Positions 32,125 to 42,670 of a stretch of 64,000 bases of DNA are shown here, piece after piece. The stretch lies in contig JAPFFF010000013.1 in NCBI GenBank assembly GCA_039105265.1, forward strand, positions 558,001-622,000, read 5' to 3'. The position numbers and the translations under genes are program-made. Position 1 is the stretch's first letter. The number at the start of each line of letters is the position of its first letter. A model generated the notes under the pieces. The model had not been told where the DNA came from. It ran no database searches and saw only the letters and a list, made by a program, of their open reading frames with translations. Source of the DNA: Tritrichomonas musculus. Taxonomy: Eukaryota; Parabasalia; Tritrichomonadida; Tritrichomonadidae.

Positions 32125-33104
32125 TTTGCATTTGAAAAATACAAATATGACATATGATCTGAAAATCATTTTTTAAAGAAATAAATTTTTCAAATTTTTT
32201 TCACGAAACTTTTGGAGAATATTTATATACAAAAAACTAAAAATATTAAAAATATTAAAAAAATAATGATTTAATTAACTTTTGATGAAGATAAAAGCTA
32301 AATAAAATTCAAAAAGTCTGTTCAATTTTATTAAAGAGAGGTTCAGTCGCAGACTTCACTTAAATTTTGAATTATTAAAATATTTGTATCTGTTGAAATA
32401 TTAAAATAAATATATAAAATACTTATTGTATATTATTTTATAATATTTATATAAATCTACTTTAAAGCCGATATGCTAGATATTGATGTCTAAAAAACCA
32501 ATTTAAATCATCCGTTGAAAAACAGCTATCTCGACATATGCGCAACTCATGAAAACAAAATGTATATTATATAAATTTATATTATATTACTATATTTATT
32601 ATAAACTTTAATTTTGTTAAAATTATATATATTATGAGAAAAATGTATTTTAATTGATTTTTTTAATTATTTATTTAGGCAAATACATCATATAATCAAT
32701 ATTTTTGATTCATTCACTCTTATATAGTTTTGATACTTGCTGTAATAAAAATATTTCTAATTAATGATATTAATAAATTCCTATGATTCAGCTGTGGAGA
32801 TTGATTTTTTTTAATTAATTTTTCCGATCAATTTATTGGTTCAGAAAATTTATTTCATTTTGAATATAATTGAAATATCTATTTAATATTTGAATTAATC
32901 TATTTTATTTTGAGAGAAGAATTAAAAAAATCTTTATCTTTTTAATTAATATTGAAAAGTGATAATAATATTTGATATATAAATTTTAAATTAAATATAT
33001 AATAATATTTTAAAAAAATATTAATTTTTTTTAGTACTTTTTATATAAATCACTTCACGAAAGATTGTTTTACAACGAGATCTCAGATCAAGTACTCCGC
33101 CTCA
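32125..33104. other. AT-rich spacer, nothing recognised
   Basis: About 1 kb with no protein-like frame. TCAAAAAGT occurs near 32310. No repeat was detected by eye. Confidence 0.5.
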
Positions 33105-33128
33105 AATCCTTAACCATGGTTAAGGATT
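33105..33128. repeat. Perfect 24-bp palindrome
   Basis: AATCCTTAACCATGGTTAAG followed by GATT is its own reverse complement. It lies at the 3' edge of the MULE relic and could be a hairpin terminator, a protein-binding site or an insertion footprint. Confidence 0.9.
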
Positions 33129-33851
33129 GTTTTCTTTAAAAATGCTAAGATCAAATTGGCAAGATAAAAAATCCATTGCGAGGAAACTACTGAAGTCTTC
33201 TAGTTTTTTATGTGAGAGTCCTAATGATACTGCTTCAATCATTAGTTCTTTAAATAATTTTTCTGCTTCTTCAGTGAACGCAAACGAATTATAAAAAGAT
33301 AAATATTGCATACAATCGGATAAATATTGCTTTCTTTTTGAACTTTAATTGGTGTTATGTTAAATTTTTTCTGTTCAGCTAATAGTCTGTTCTTTATTCT
33401 GCTACATTGTTTATCCCCTTGAAAGCCACTCACATATTTTTCAAGTCTTTGATTCATTATCTCGTATAATTTTGAAATGTTATATAAAAATCCTTTTCAT
33501 TCTTTTGCTACTTCCTTTCATTTAGAATGAAACTTTTCTGCGTGATTACTAGCCGCAGCTACAAGACAACGTTTATACAGAACAATTTTATCGAATAATG
33601 CATCGTCGTCAAAATTTTCTACTACTTCATCCATATGATTTAGTCTTAAGAAACAATAAGTTAAGAATTTCTCGTTAATAGTTTTGTTTTTTAAATTACT
33701 ATTATACGATTTTGCATTTTTTAAAACTTCAGAATAGTTCTTCTCAAACATTTGCTGTGTCTGAGACATCAATAACTTCCCTGTCAATTTACCCAAGAAT
33801 GAATTAGGTCCTACAATGTTAATTATATGACGAATACATAGGTAACGTTTA

Positions 33852-35465
33852 CTGGGAAATTCAATAATTTTGTCAAAAACTGGGAAATTCAATAATTTTG
33901 GCAAAATTTTGGCGCCAAAATATGTACGTTAAAAACAATAATATGCTTTTAATTCATGAATAAACGGATATTTTTACTTCATTTTTATTTAGTATGAATA
34001 GCATACCAGCACACATATTATTGACAGCAGAAGTCAGGTTTCAAGACACGCCAGAAGATAAGGCTGCGCATGTGAAAAAATTATGTATTAATCTTCCTTT
34101 ACCAACAATCTGCAAGGAACTAAATGCAGATTATCAAAAAACTTTAAGAAGATATAAAGCCCTAGAAGAAGGGAAAGAATGGACTGGAGTAGGACGACCT
34201 CCTCTTATAAATTATAAAGATGCAATTTCTATTCATTCAATGATCAAACAGAAATTCCGTAAAAAAGATTGTGCTGATTATACAGATATTGCTAATTGTC
34301 TAGATGATAAATACAGAAAGAAATTAGAAAAAATGGCCCCAGAAGATAGAGAAAAATACCCTCCAAATTTAAGAAAGAATTATAAATATGAAGCGTCAAA
34401 CAGACTTCAACTCAACACAAAATGTCCATGTACTATAGATAAAGACAGATATGAATGTGCGACAACCAAAACTATTGAATATTTTTTTGAAAATACATAT
34501 ACGGAGGAAATGTGCTCAGGTGTTCCCCCACAATTATGTTTCAACTCAGATGAGACTAGTGTTGAAATTAGTAAGCCAAGAAAAATAATAATACCACCAG
34601 GAGAGCAGGAAGGACACAAAGTTGATAAATTTCATTTTTCATGTCACATTTCCGCAATGGTGACAATAAATGCGGCTGGCGATGACTTTGTCCCATATAT
34701 TATTGTACCATTAAAAAACATGCCCAAAGATCTAACACCTTTAGTAGCTGGAGGTAAAATAGATATCGGTGGATCAGACAATGGATGGATAAATGATGAA
34801 TGTTTCGAATGTTGGGCCAAAAAATTCATTGAAAGAGTAATTGAAATTCGAAAAACATACCATTTCGATCAGAAACAAAAGGCCATTTTGTTCCTTGATG
34901 GACACGGCTCAAGAAATAACCGTCATGTCATGGATCTTTTTAAAAAGGCCAATATTGAAGTAATTATTTTCCCGCCTCATTTAACTCATATCATGCAACC
35001 CTTTGATAGGGTTGTAGCTCGACCTCTTAAAGATGCATTGTCAAGAATTGCATCGCATATAATTGATGAAATAGATGAAAATGAGCAAGAAAAAATTTCA
35101 GTCGTTCGTACAGCCGAAATACAAGGATTCGTCGATGCCCATCGAATTGCAACAACAACACACAATTGCCGTATTGCTTTTGAAGCTTGTGGGCTTTTAC
35201 CGCGCAATCCTGAAAAAATTCTAAAAAATAAAAATGTTCATGTTTCACAAAAGAATTTTATTCAAACTGATCTTGTTCCTAATAATGCAATTAAAATTTC
35301 AGGTCTTTGTATAACATCTGATGATGTAAGACCTTTACTTCGTAAGAAAAGTCCAGGGAAAAAAAGCAAGAAATAAAAATTAATTTTTATTTATTTTTTT
35401 ATTTTCAAAATTTTTGCCAAAATTATTGAATTTCCCAGTTTTTGACAAAATTATTGAATTTCCCA
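33852..35465 (+). mobile_element. Apparently complete pogo-like transposon, 1614 bp
   Basis: Terminal inverted repeats start CTGGGAAATTCAATAATTTT. Each arm is about 60 bp and made of two direct copies of a 33-bp unit (left copies start at 33851 and 33880). The arms appear identical. TA flanks both sides (33850-33851, 35466-35467), the expected target duplication. A single intact transposase gene fills the inside. Matching arms, clean TA duplication and an open ORF suggest a recent insertion and perhaps an active copy. Confidence 0.95.
33994..35376 (+). CDS. Pogo-type DDE transposase
   Basis: 460 aa, intact. The N-terminal part has a helix-turn-helix-like region (TICKELNADYQKTLRRY) and GVGRPP. 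The DDE_1 catalytic triad is present: Asp in FNSDET (residue about 186), Asp in LFLDGHGSRNN (about 302) and Asp in HIMQPFDRVV (about 338), the last in the usual 'THxxQPxD' setting before PLKDAL. The tail is lysine-rich (KKSPGKKSKK). It would excise and insert the surrounding element at TA. Length and motif spacing are those of pogo/Tigger/jerky-type transposases. Confidence 0.96.
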   Translation: MNSIPAHILLTAEVRFQDTPEDKAAHVKKLCINLPLPTICKELNADYQKTLRRYKALEEGKEWTGVGRPPLINYKDAISIHSMIKQKFRKKDCADYTDIANCLDDKYRKKLEKMAPEDREKYPPNLRKNYKYEASNRLQLNTKCPCTIDKDRYECATTKTIEYFFENTYTEEMCSGVPPQLCFNSDETSVEISKPRKIIIPPGEQEGHKVDKFHFSCHISAMVTINAAGDDFVPYIIVPLKNMPKDLTPLVAGGKIDIGGSDNGWINDECFECWAKKFIERVIEIRKTYHFDQKQKAILFLDGHGSRNNRHVMDLFKKANIEVIIFPPHLTHIMQPFDRVVARPLKDALSRIASHIIDEIDENEQEKISVVRTAEIQGFVDAHRIATTTHNCRIAFEACGLLPRNPEKILKNKNVHVSQKNFIQTDLVPNNAIKISGLCITSDDVRPLLRKKSPGKKSKK

Positions 35466-36240
35466 GTAAACAATATTGAATTATTTTTCTTACTTTGCAA
35501 AACTTTTCGATACCTTTGCCGTGGTCTGACAAGACTGGCATTGTTACTAATCTCTTACTGCTTCATTTTATTTTTATTAGCTCATCATAGAACACGTCAA
35601 ATAAAGTCCAGTTTTCGGATGGTCTTAAAATAAAGCCTAATGGAAGTGAAAGGCCATTTGTTATAATTTGAGGGCATAATAGAAAATAAGGCTTGGTGAG
35701 CTCAAATGTAGCATCTAACTCCATATACTGAAATTTAATTATGGCTTCCATGGCCCATGGAGCAATCCATATAATTCCATGTATACTACTTGCTTTATCA
35801 TAGAGCATTTCGAATTCCGCGTTTTTATGAATAAATAATAAAACAATTCCTTTAAAACTTTTGAGTAAAGTAATTAAATCTATTTTAACTGTTAGACTTC
35901 TATAAATATTATATTTTTGCTGAATTGAATAAGATTCAATTACAATTCTTTGGCAAGCAATTTCTGGACTCGTTGGATATATACGCGAGAGCTTTTTAAG
36001 TAATTGAAAAGAGGCATCTGACAGTTTAAAATGTGTTGTTGAAACCTTTGTTCCTTGGTAATTTAATGTAAATCGTAGTTCAAGTATATCCACTTTGATG
36101 TTTTTAATTTCTTTTTTTCTTTTTTTTTCTTTCTTTTTTTTTTTTATAAAGATTGGACACCCTATTAAAACTGACATACTTGCTTATAATGTTGATTTTA
36201 ACACTTGAATATTATATAAACAAGAATTAATTAGTAGGGA

Positions 36241-38448
36241 TAAGCATACCTCAATCATGAGTTGCTCCAAACTTCCTCAACTCAACACCAAAAGATCTTT
36301 GAGCAGTGGAGGAAGTTAATTTTTAAGAGATTTTTATTTTATTAAACAAAGCAATATTATAAACATCAAACAATATTGATAAAATTAAAAATAATATTTG
36401 ATATAAAATATTTAGAAAATTTTCTAAATTTAATTATTTCTTAAAAATTTTTTTTAATTGAATTATTTCATAATGATACATTAAAAAGTTTTCATATATA
36501 GAAATAAATTCTGAATTTTTTAAATACTTTTTTAAAAAAATGAGTATATTTTTAAATAATAATATCTTAATAAAATAAAGAATAATTTGTGTGTCAAAAT
36601 ATAATAATAAATTAAAATTAGATAATAAATAAAAAAGAATGTTTATTAAAATAATATTCCATTATTAGTATATTTTTGATTTGCTCAAAAAATAGAGGTT
36701 GCCCTTCGGAGGTTTTAAAAATTACGTTTGGTTTAAACTTTTTCAATAAAATAGACCAAGAAAAAAAATCAATTACGTTTTACGATTACGTCTACGTGAA
36801 AAAAATTAGAATACGACTTTTTTAGAAAAAGTTAATATAAAGTTGACTTTGAAAAATTATAATATTGATCTTTAAATTTAAATATTTTGCCCTTTCAAAT
36901 TTGAGAGCTTTAACTTAGAGGAAAAATTAAAATTGAGGCTAAAGTATTGAGTTCGAAACTAAACCTCTTTGCTTTTTTTTATTTTTAAATAAATTATGTA
37001 ATTACGTTTCATTTCGGCTATTTTTACATTTTAATACGTCTTTTTATTGAATTTTATAAAATTCCAATTACGTCCGAAGGGTAAAATAGAGGAAATTTGA
37101 ATAGAGAGGAAGTTCCTCAAAAAAATATAGTTCCTCCTTTTTGAAAAGATTTTATTGAATTTTTCCTCTATTCTTCATCATTCAATTTCCTCCTTTTTTT
37201 GAGGAACTATTAAAATCAAGAAAAGCTATATGAATTATTTAATATAGTTTCTTTAGATTGCAATGAGATAAATTGATCGATAAATTTTACAAAAAAAAAC
37301 TTTTAAATAAAGATATTTCTATTTCAAAAAAATTAAAATTTTGGCCTATAGTTTGGTTTGTAAAATGACAAAGGTTTGTATTTTAATGAAAAGACTGCAA
37401 TTAAAAGTTATATTTTGAGCCAGCAAAAGCCATGAATCACTTTTTCTTATAATATTATTTTATTTTATTACAATAATTCCCCAATACCAAAAAAATAATT
37501 TTCATTTATATAATATTAAAACATATTTACAAGGATTTACCAAAATAAATCAGTTTTTTTTTTAAAACACTGAAATCTCATAATTGTAATTTATTTGAGT
37601 ATGATTTATTCCATTTTCAAATAATCCTATTAATTTCGTTCATTTAATAAAAAGTGTATTAAATCAAAAAGGGCAGAAATTACACTTTTTTAGAAGATTT
37701 TAGGTCATTTCCAATATTTCTCTTCAATCCCTTAAACCCCAAAAAAATTAGTAAATTAAAGTATAATATGTCTAATATTAACCAATTTATTATAGATATT
37801 ACGAAAAATGGCTTCATATTTAACAATTTAATTTTCATTTTTATTTTTTTTAGGCTTTTCTATGATTTTTTAAGCTCATATTTCTAAATATGTTTAAGAA
37901 ATAATTTTTTTAATGTTTTTTATTTGATAATTTTTGGGTAATCGTATTTTTCTACGCCACTTTTTGAAAACTTTTAAACTTTTTCTATTTTCCATAATTT
38001 TTCAAATAGAATTTGATGTTTTTTAAATTAACTTACAAACTCATTGTTATTTACAAAAAAATTGATAGTATTTTTACTTACGTATTTATTTTGACTTTAT
38101 TATGATTTCAATATAAAAAAGTAAAAAAGGTTAATATTTCGAACCCAATACCTTAATAAACTTTAACAACTATACTATAGCACTCAAAATTGAAAGAAAA
38201 AAATATAAAAATTTATAGATAACATTATATTATAAAAAAATTTTAATATTTTCTTAGAAAATCAATTTAATCTTAATTTAAATGTAGATGTAATCTTAAT
38301 ACCAAATTATTATTTTATTTGTTCTTATTGAAATAAAACGTATTTTTTTAAGTCAACTTTTTCAATTAGGTATTTAAAAAACTAGTTCCTCAAAGTAATC
38401 CTGAATAGTTCCTCAAAGATCGAAAAAAATTGCCTTTGAGGTATGCTT
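36241..38448. mobile_element. 2.2-kb non-autonomous hAT-like element
   Basis: Ends are TAAGCATACCTCAA and TTGAGGTATGCTT, inverted over about 13 bp. An 8-bp duplication AGTAGGGA lies directly outside both ends (36233-36240 and 38449-38456), the size typical of hAT transposons. Many TTCCTC/GAGGAA words lie near both ends and internally (for example near 36275, 37090-37205 and 38385-38425), like the subterminal motifs bound by hAT transposases. No open frame inside. It inserted into a small palindromic unit (next entry). Family assignment rests on duplication length and subterminal motifs only. Confidence 0.75.
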
Positions 38449-38516
38449 AGTAGGGAGTATGATAAGCTTTTTTAAATGGTTTATACTCTGAAAAAGTTTC
38501 TATTATACTCCCTACT
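38449..38516. repeat. Small foldback unit split by the hAT-like element
   Basis: AGTAGGGAGTAT at 38449 pairs with ATACTCCCTACT ending at 38516. Outside it, ATTAATT precedes the hAT-like element's left duplication (about 36227) and ATTAATT follows at about 38518, so before the insertion there was a foldback sequence of about 68 bp bordered by ATTAAT. Confidence 0.6.
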
Positions 38517-38906
38517 CATTAATTCTAGTCTATTATATATTATTATATGATTTTCTGGTTTTAAATCTATAAAATTATCGAACAATCAATTAAACAAAAA
38601 TTTCATATTTAACTTTATTAAAAAATACAAAAAGAATTAGCATATATTTTTGAGATTACTTTTTGAATTCATCATTCAAAACATTTTAAAATGAGAGATT
38701 TTTTTTAAATTCTGAAATGAATTAAGGTCTGTACTAGTGATCGAATCAATTGCATGATGTCAAATAGTTATCTTTTTTTAATAATATCAATATTTTCATT
38801 TATACAAAAATTAAAACAAAGAATTAAAACTTACTCAAAAGATTTTAGCTGTGAATATAGAAATTAATTAATTTTTATTAATTACCCATTCTCGAAAAAG
38901 TAAAAA

Positions 38907-39080
38907 TCACTGGGAAAGTAATTGCTTGATCTCATCATTTTGGGCATTGTCAATTGGCTTCTTCATTTTGGAATCTTTAATATTAATAGAGTTCTTTTTT
39001 TTTTTTTTTTTTTTTCCAAAATTAGCTTTACAATTTCCAATTTATTTTTTTTGAACTGCAAGATGTAATGCTGTCAATCA
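38907..39080 (-). pseudogene. 3' end of a broken ankyrin gene
   Basis: On the minus strand TALHLAVQKK, then (after a shift) LEIVKLILEKK, a T/A slippage run, and SINIKDSKMKKPIDNAQNDE followed by IKQLLSQ and TGA at 38907-38909. This is the standard last ankyrin repeat and terminus. A long homopolymer (about 39000-39020) and a frameshift break it, and nothing upstream continues the protein. Residual spacer 38517-38906 holds no gene. Confidence 0.7.
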
Positions 39081-39213
39081 ATTGCAAAATAAAAGGAAGC
39101 AATTCTTTTTTTATAAATTTTTTTCTAATTAAAAAATGTTTAAAAAAGAAAAAAATATATAAAATTAAAATCAATCAACAAACATAAAGCCTAAACCATT
39201 AATTACAAGTTTA

Positions 39214-41535
39214 TCATACATAAGTACCAAAGATATCAAAATGGTAAAACTGCAAAATCTCTCGATTGTTCCAAGTTCTTCCAGTGAGGACAATTCTGAC
39301 AAATCTAACCGGCGGACTTGGATGCGGCAGGCGATAAATGTCAACGATCTGGTGCTCTTCTTCTGATTTTTCATCAATGCTCATCAGCGTGATCCACGAG
39401 TCATTCGGCTTTCTAAAGTCGTCTGTGCAAATGATTTTGTAGCTCTTCATTTTGGACAATTTACACCTTCTCAACCGAAAACCGTCAATGATTACCAAAC
39501 CGCCAGCCAACTCAACTTGGAACCAAGAATTCAGACCAGTTACAAACACGTAGTTATTTGCATCCAGCAAGTGAAATGAGTTCAAATCAAAGTTCGATGA
39601 TCTGACAACAGCTCGAATTTTGTGAGGATCCTGATCGTCCGCTTCCTCCAACAACTTTTTGAAGACACCGTCCGGATATTTTTCATCAGTAACTAATATC
39701 TCCATTTTACTAAAGCAGAGGCAATTTGTGCCTTTAAATAAATTTGGCCCATCTTGAATGAACTTGATTTTTTTACCACGAACATTCGGAATGATATTAA
39801 TTGCAATAGTAAATTGTTTATTATCTTCTTGACATTTCAAAATATTTGATTTTATATCTTCTGCATTTCCATTGAGATCTTTGACAGTTTTTACATTTTT
39901 TCCATCAACTTCTGCTCTAAATGAAATCGGCACTTGGCCAGGATGTGGAGGAAAACTTATTAGTAGTTTTTTGAATGTGACTTCCTCTTCAAGTTCAAAC
40001 TCGATTGTAAAATTCCCTCTTTGGCCTGTTATGAACGTTTTATCTAGGTCTTGGTCAATGAGGTTGTATACGTCGTTACTTGACTGTGAAACATAAAAAA
40101 GACGATCAAAAGGCGTCTTTTCTTTGGCCTTTAATTGGCCTAGGATACCTGGCTCTCTGGTGCTCAGCTCGGCATAGAAATACTTGCCAAATCGCCGATG
40201 CAGAAGGTTGATTTCACGTGCTTGATTATCATTGGAAGACGAGCTAGCTAACTTCTCTTGAACCGTTCTTTTAATACCTGAAATTTGTGAGTTCACATCA
40301 CTTGAAATTTTGTTCTGATTTTCTTTGAGTTTCGGAAGCTCGCTTCTCACATTACTGAGCTCAGTTTCAAGGGAAACTATTTTTGACTGCATCCTTTTGA
40401 TTTCTTCTTTCAATGCTACATTTTCATTTTGAATCGATATTTGGTCGGTCTCTGAAATTTTGAATGCGGTTGGTTCTTCGCAGATTTCGTCAAGGTAATC
40501 AAATAAATCGTCAACATCGACGTCATCAAGGAGGTACTTCTTGCTCTCTATGATATCATCTTCATCTTCATCATTGTCAAGGACGCTTGGTTCGCGATTT
40601 TTGTCTTCATATTCGATAATATCATCATCTCTTGTAAGACTCAATCGATGAAAAAGTTCGCGGAAGTTGGGCCTCTCTTTGGGATTGGATGACCAACATT
40701 TTTTAATCATCGTTTTGAGACTTTCTTTGATAGGCTCTTCATCAATATTTGGACGAAGACCATTTTTAACTCTTGTTTTGAGTTCAAATGCATTAATTTT
40801 GTTTTTACCATGTAAAAGATCGTAATAAGCGCGTTTACCAGATAAAACTTCGTACATAAGAATGCCAAAAGCGAAGACATCTGCTTTAGTATTAAAATGA
40901 TCACTTGTTATTACTTCTGGAGCCATATAAGAAGCTGTTCCTGAATCTGCAGATGATTGATTACATGAATTATTGGGATCAAAGAATTTTGAAAGCCCAA
41001 AATCCGTAATTCGTGGAAATAAATTATTATCTAGAAGAATGTTTTCTGGCTTTAGGTCTCGATGAATTACATGACATCTGTGAAGAACCATCATTCCGCG
41101 TGCTATTCCAACGAGAATTATTTGTCTTCTTGTATTATCAAGGTTTAAAGGGCACAGCCCTTTTTCTTCTTGCTCTATCAAATCCGAAAGAGATCCAAAT
41201 TTCATGTAATCCATAAGTATCGTAACATTATCGTTTCCATTGAAATCTTGGTATGAGAAACCTCGAAATTGAATTATAGTTGGATGCTGAATTTTTATTA
41301 AAATCCGAACTTCTCGTGAAACAAATAGTTTATTTTGCGATCCTGCTTGAATTAAGTTGGTTTTGGCTGCATATTCTTTTTTAGTTTTTTTATTTAAGAC
41401 CAAATGAATGATTCCAAAGCCACCTCTTTTAATTACTCGAATGACTTTATAATCGTTGGTGTCGAATAGGTATTTATCACTACTTTTCTTGATTTTTAAA
41501 TCTCCTGTTTTCTTAAGCTGAGGCAATCCAGACAT
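39214..41535 (-). CDS. TKL-like kinase with coiled coil and two discoidin-like domains
   Basis: 773 aa. The kinase domain occupies about residues 28-300: RGGFGIIHLV loop, lysine in YAAKTN, HRDLKPEN, DFGLSKF, SYMAPEV, and the C-lobe motif KCWSSNPKERPNF; all catalytic residues are present. An acidic linker (about 305-370) and a coiled coil (about 375-440) lead to two F5/8C-like modules: about 465-620 (FYVSQSSNDVYNLI ... KIKFIQDGPN) and about 635-773 (FHLLDANNYVFVTGLNSWF ... FVRIVLTGRTWN). The discoidin modules may bind partners or carbohydrate; with no signal peptide they would be cytosolic. GC is higher than in spacers, as in the other intact kinases. Confidence 0.93.
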   Translation of the reverse strand: MSGLPQLKKTGDLKIKKSSDKYLFDTNDYKVIRVIKRGGFGIIHLVLNKKTKKEYAAKTNLIQAGSQNKLFVSREVRILIKIQHPTIIQFRGFSYQDFNGNDNVTILMDYMKFGSLSDLIEQEEKGLCPLNLDNTRRQIILVGIARGMMVLHRCHVIHRDLKPENILLDNNLFPRITDFGLSKFFDPNNSCNQSSADSGTASYMAPEVITSDHFNTKADVFAFGILMYEVLSGKRAYYDLLHGKNKINAFELKTRVKNGLRPNIDEEPIKESLKTMIKKCWSSNPKERPNFRELFHRLSLTRDDDIIEYEDKNREPSVLDNDEDEDDIIESKKYLLDDVDVDDLFDYLDEICEEPTAFKISETDQISIQNENVALKEEIKRMQSKIVSLETELSNVRSELPKLKENQNKISSDVNSQISGIKRTVQEKLASSSSNDNQAREINLLHRRFGKYFYAELSTREPGILGQLKAKEKTPFDRLFYVSQSSNDVYNLIDQDLDKTFITGQRGNFTIEFELEEEVTFKKLLISFPPHPGQVPISFRAEVDGKNVKTVKDLNGNAEDIKSNILKCQEDNKQFTIAINIIPNVRGKKIKFIQDGPNLFKGTNCLCFSKMEILVTDEKYPDGVFKKLLEEADDQDPHKIRAVVRSSNFDLNSFHLLDANNYVFVTGLNSWFQVELAGGLVIIDGFRLRRCKLSKMKSYKIICTDDFRKPNDSWITLMSIDEKSEEEHQIVDIYRLPHPSPPVRFVRIVLTGRTWNNREILQFYHFDIFGTYV

Positions 41536-41579
41536 AATGTTATTCTAATTGGGCAAAATATGTTTTCAATATATTCCTT

Positions 41580-41588
41580 ACTTTTTGA
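41580..41588 (+). promoter_or_regulatory. ACTTTTTGA motif 5' of the kinase
   Basis: An exact ACTTTTTGA (plus strand; TCAAAAAGT on the gene strand) 45 nt upstream of the kinase ATG. Same word and similar distance as before other genes here, though in opposite orientation to some. Function inferred. Confidence 0.35.
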
Positions 41589-41882
41589 ATTTATCCATAG
41601 AAAATTCACTCTTTTTAGTAATTCATGATATCTAAAAATAAATAAAGTTAAAATCAATAATTTATATATATAATAATTTTAAATTTAATGGTATTTAAAT
41701 AAATTATACTCTTTTTAACAATTTAAATTTTTGATATGGCTAAATAACTTTTTTTAGAATTTGCAAATAATATATCTATGCAAATAAAAATTTCTACAAA
41801 ACCCAGTTCTATAATCTTACATTTGATTTTAATCAAGTAACAAAATATAAATTTTACTTTTCATTAAATTGGGATTCCCAAT

Positions 41883-42338
41883 TTATTTTGAGAATCGATA
41901 TCAAAAACGTCACTTTTTTGCATCTGATACTCGATTGTCAGTTTAAAAATCTGATATCGAGATTATCGATTATCAAGATATCAGATATGAAATGTGATAT
42001 GAAAATAATTGTAAACTTGATATCAATTACCGAGATCTCGAGATCTCAAACAGATTTATCTTTTTTTATAATTGGTATTTGTGATTTTATAATATTTAAA
42101 AATAAATAATATAATGTATTGATGTTTATTTTAAGATTAAAATCAAAAAATGCATTCTTTTTTATGAAATATTTGAGAATGAATTACGATCATATATTTA
42201 TCAAAAAGTTTAATTGAAAATTCTGATATCAAAAGCTGAGAAACAAAATTCTCGATCTCTGAAATCGATCTCGAGAATCTGTGCATATTTATGTATCGAT
42301 ATCAAAAAGTCAATCAATTATCGATCTCGAGAATCGGC
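41883..42338 (+). repeat. Dispersed non-coding repeat, copy B
   Basis: Inverted copy of 7150-7598. Better preserved palindromic words are seen here (GAGATCTCGAGATCTC near 42034, GATCTCGAGAATC near its end). TTCCCAATT lies just outside the left end (about 41876) and, inverted (AATTGGGAA), about 20 bp beyond the right end, so the full unit may run from about 41876 to 42360 with short terminal inverted repeats. No coding content. The remaining spacers 41536-41882 and 42361-42670 are A/T-rich and empty. Confidence 0.85.
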
Positions 42339-42670
42339 GAATAACAAGTCTAATTGGGAAAACAAACACCTATATTATTTCAAAGTAATTTAGTGAGTTC
42401 CATTGTTTTATTTCATTACTCAATCTTGAATGAAGCTCAATTATTCATTATTACAATTATTGATGAATAAACTTTCTCTCATTCTACTATTAGCTCAATC
42501 ACAATTAAAATCTTCTAACTTTTGAAAAAAATCAATTTTATACATCTTAATTTTAGTTTTAACATAAAAATAAAAGCATAAATGATCTTTTTTTCTTTTC
42601 TTTATTAAATTTCAATACATGAAAATCATATAATAATATATAATATAAATTAAATTATTAACTAAAATAA

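Larger units (their letters stand above)
33120..36177 (-). mobile_element. MULE transposon relic, split by a pogo-like insertion
   Basis: Minus-strand coding pieces lie on both sides of the pogo element. Upstream piece 35468-36177 includes MELDATFELTKPYFLLCPQI and PLGFILRPSENWTLFDVFYDE (MULE catalytic core, first Asp), then after a stop SDHGKGIEKFCK (second Asp). The downstream piece resumes exactly at the insertion with RYLCIRHIINIVGPNSFLG (the HxxxRH-like block that follows in MULE transposases) and runs to 33120 through further frameshifts. So the copy was already or has since become inactive, and the pogo insertion falls between codons of this conserved block. The N-terminal lysine run comes from a T/C-rich simple tract. 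No MULE terminal repeats were found. Confidence 0.8.
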
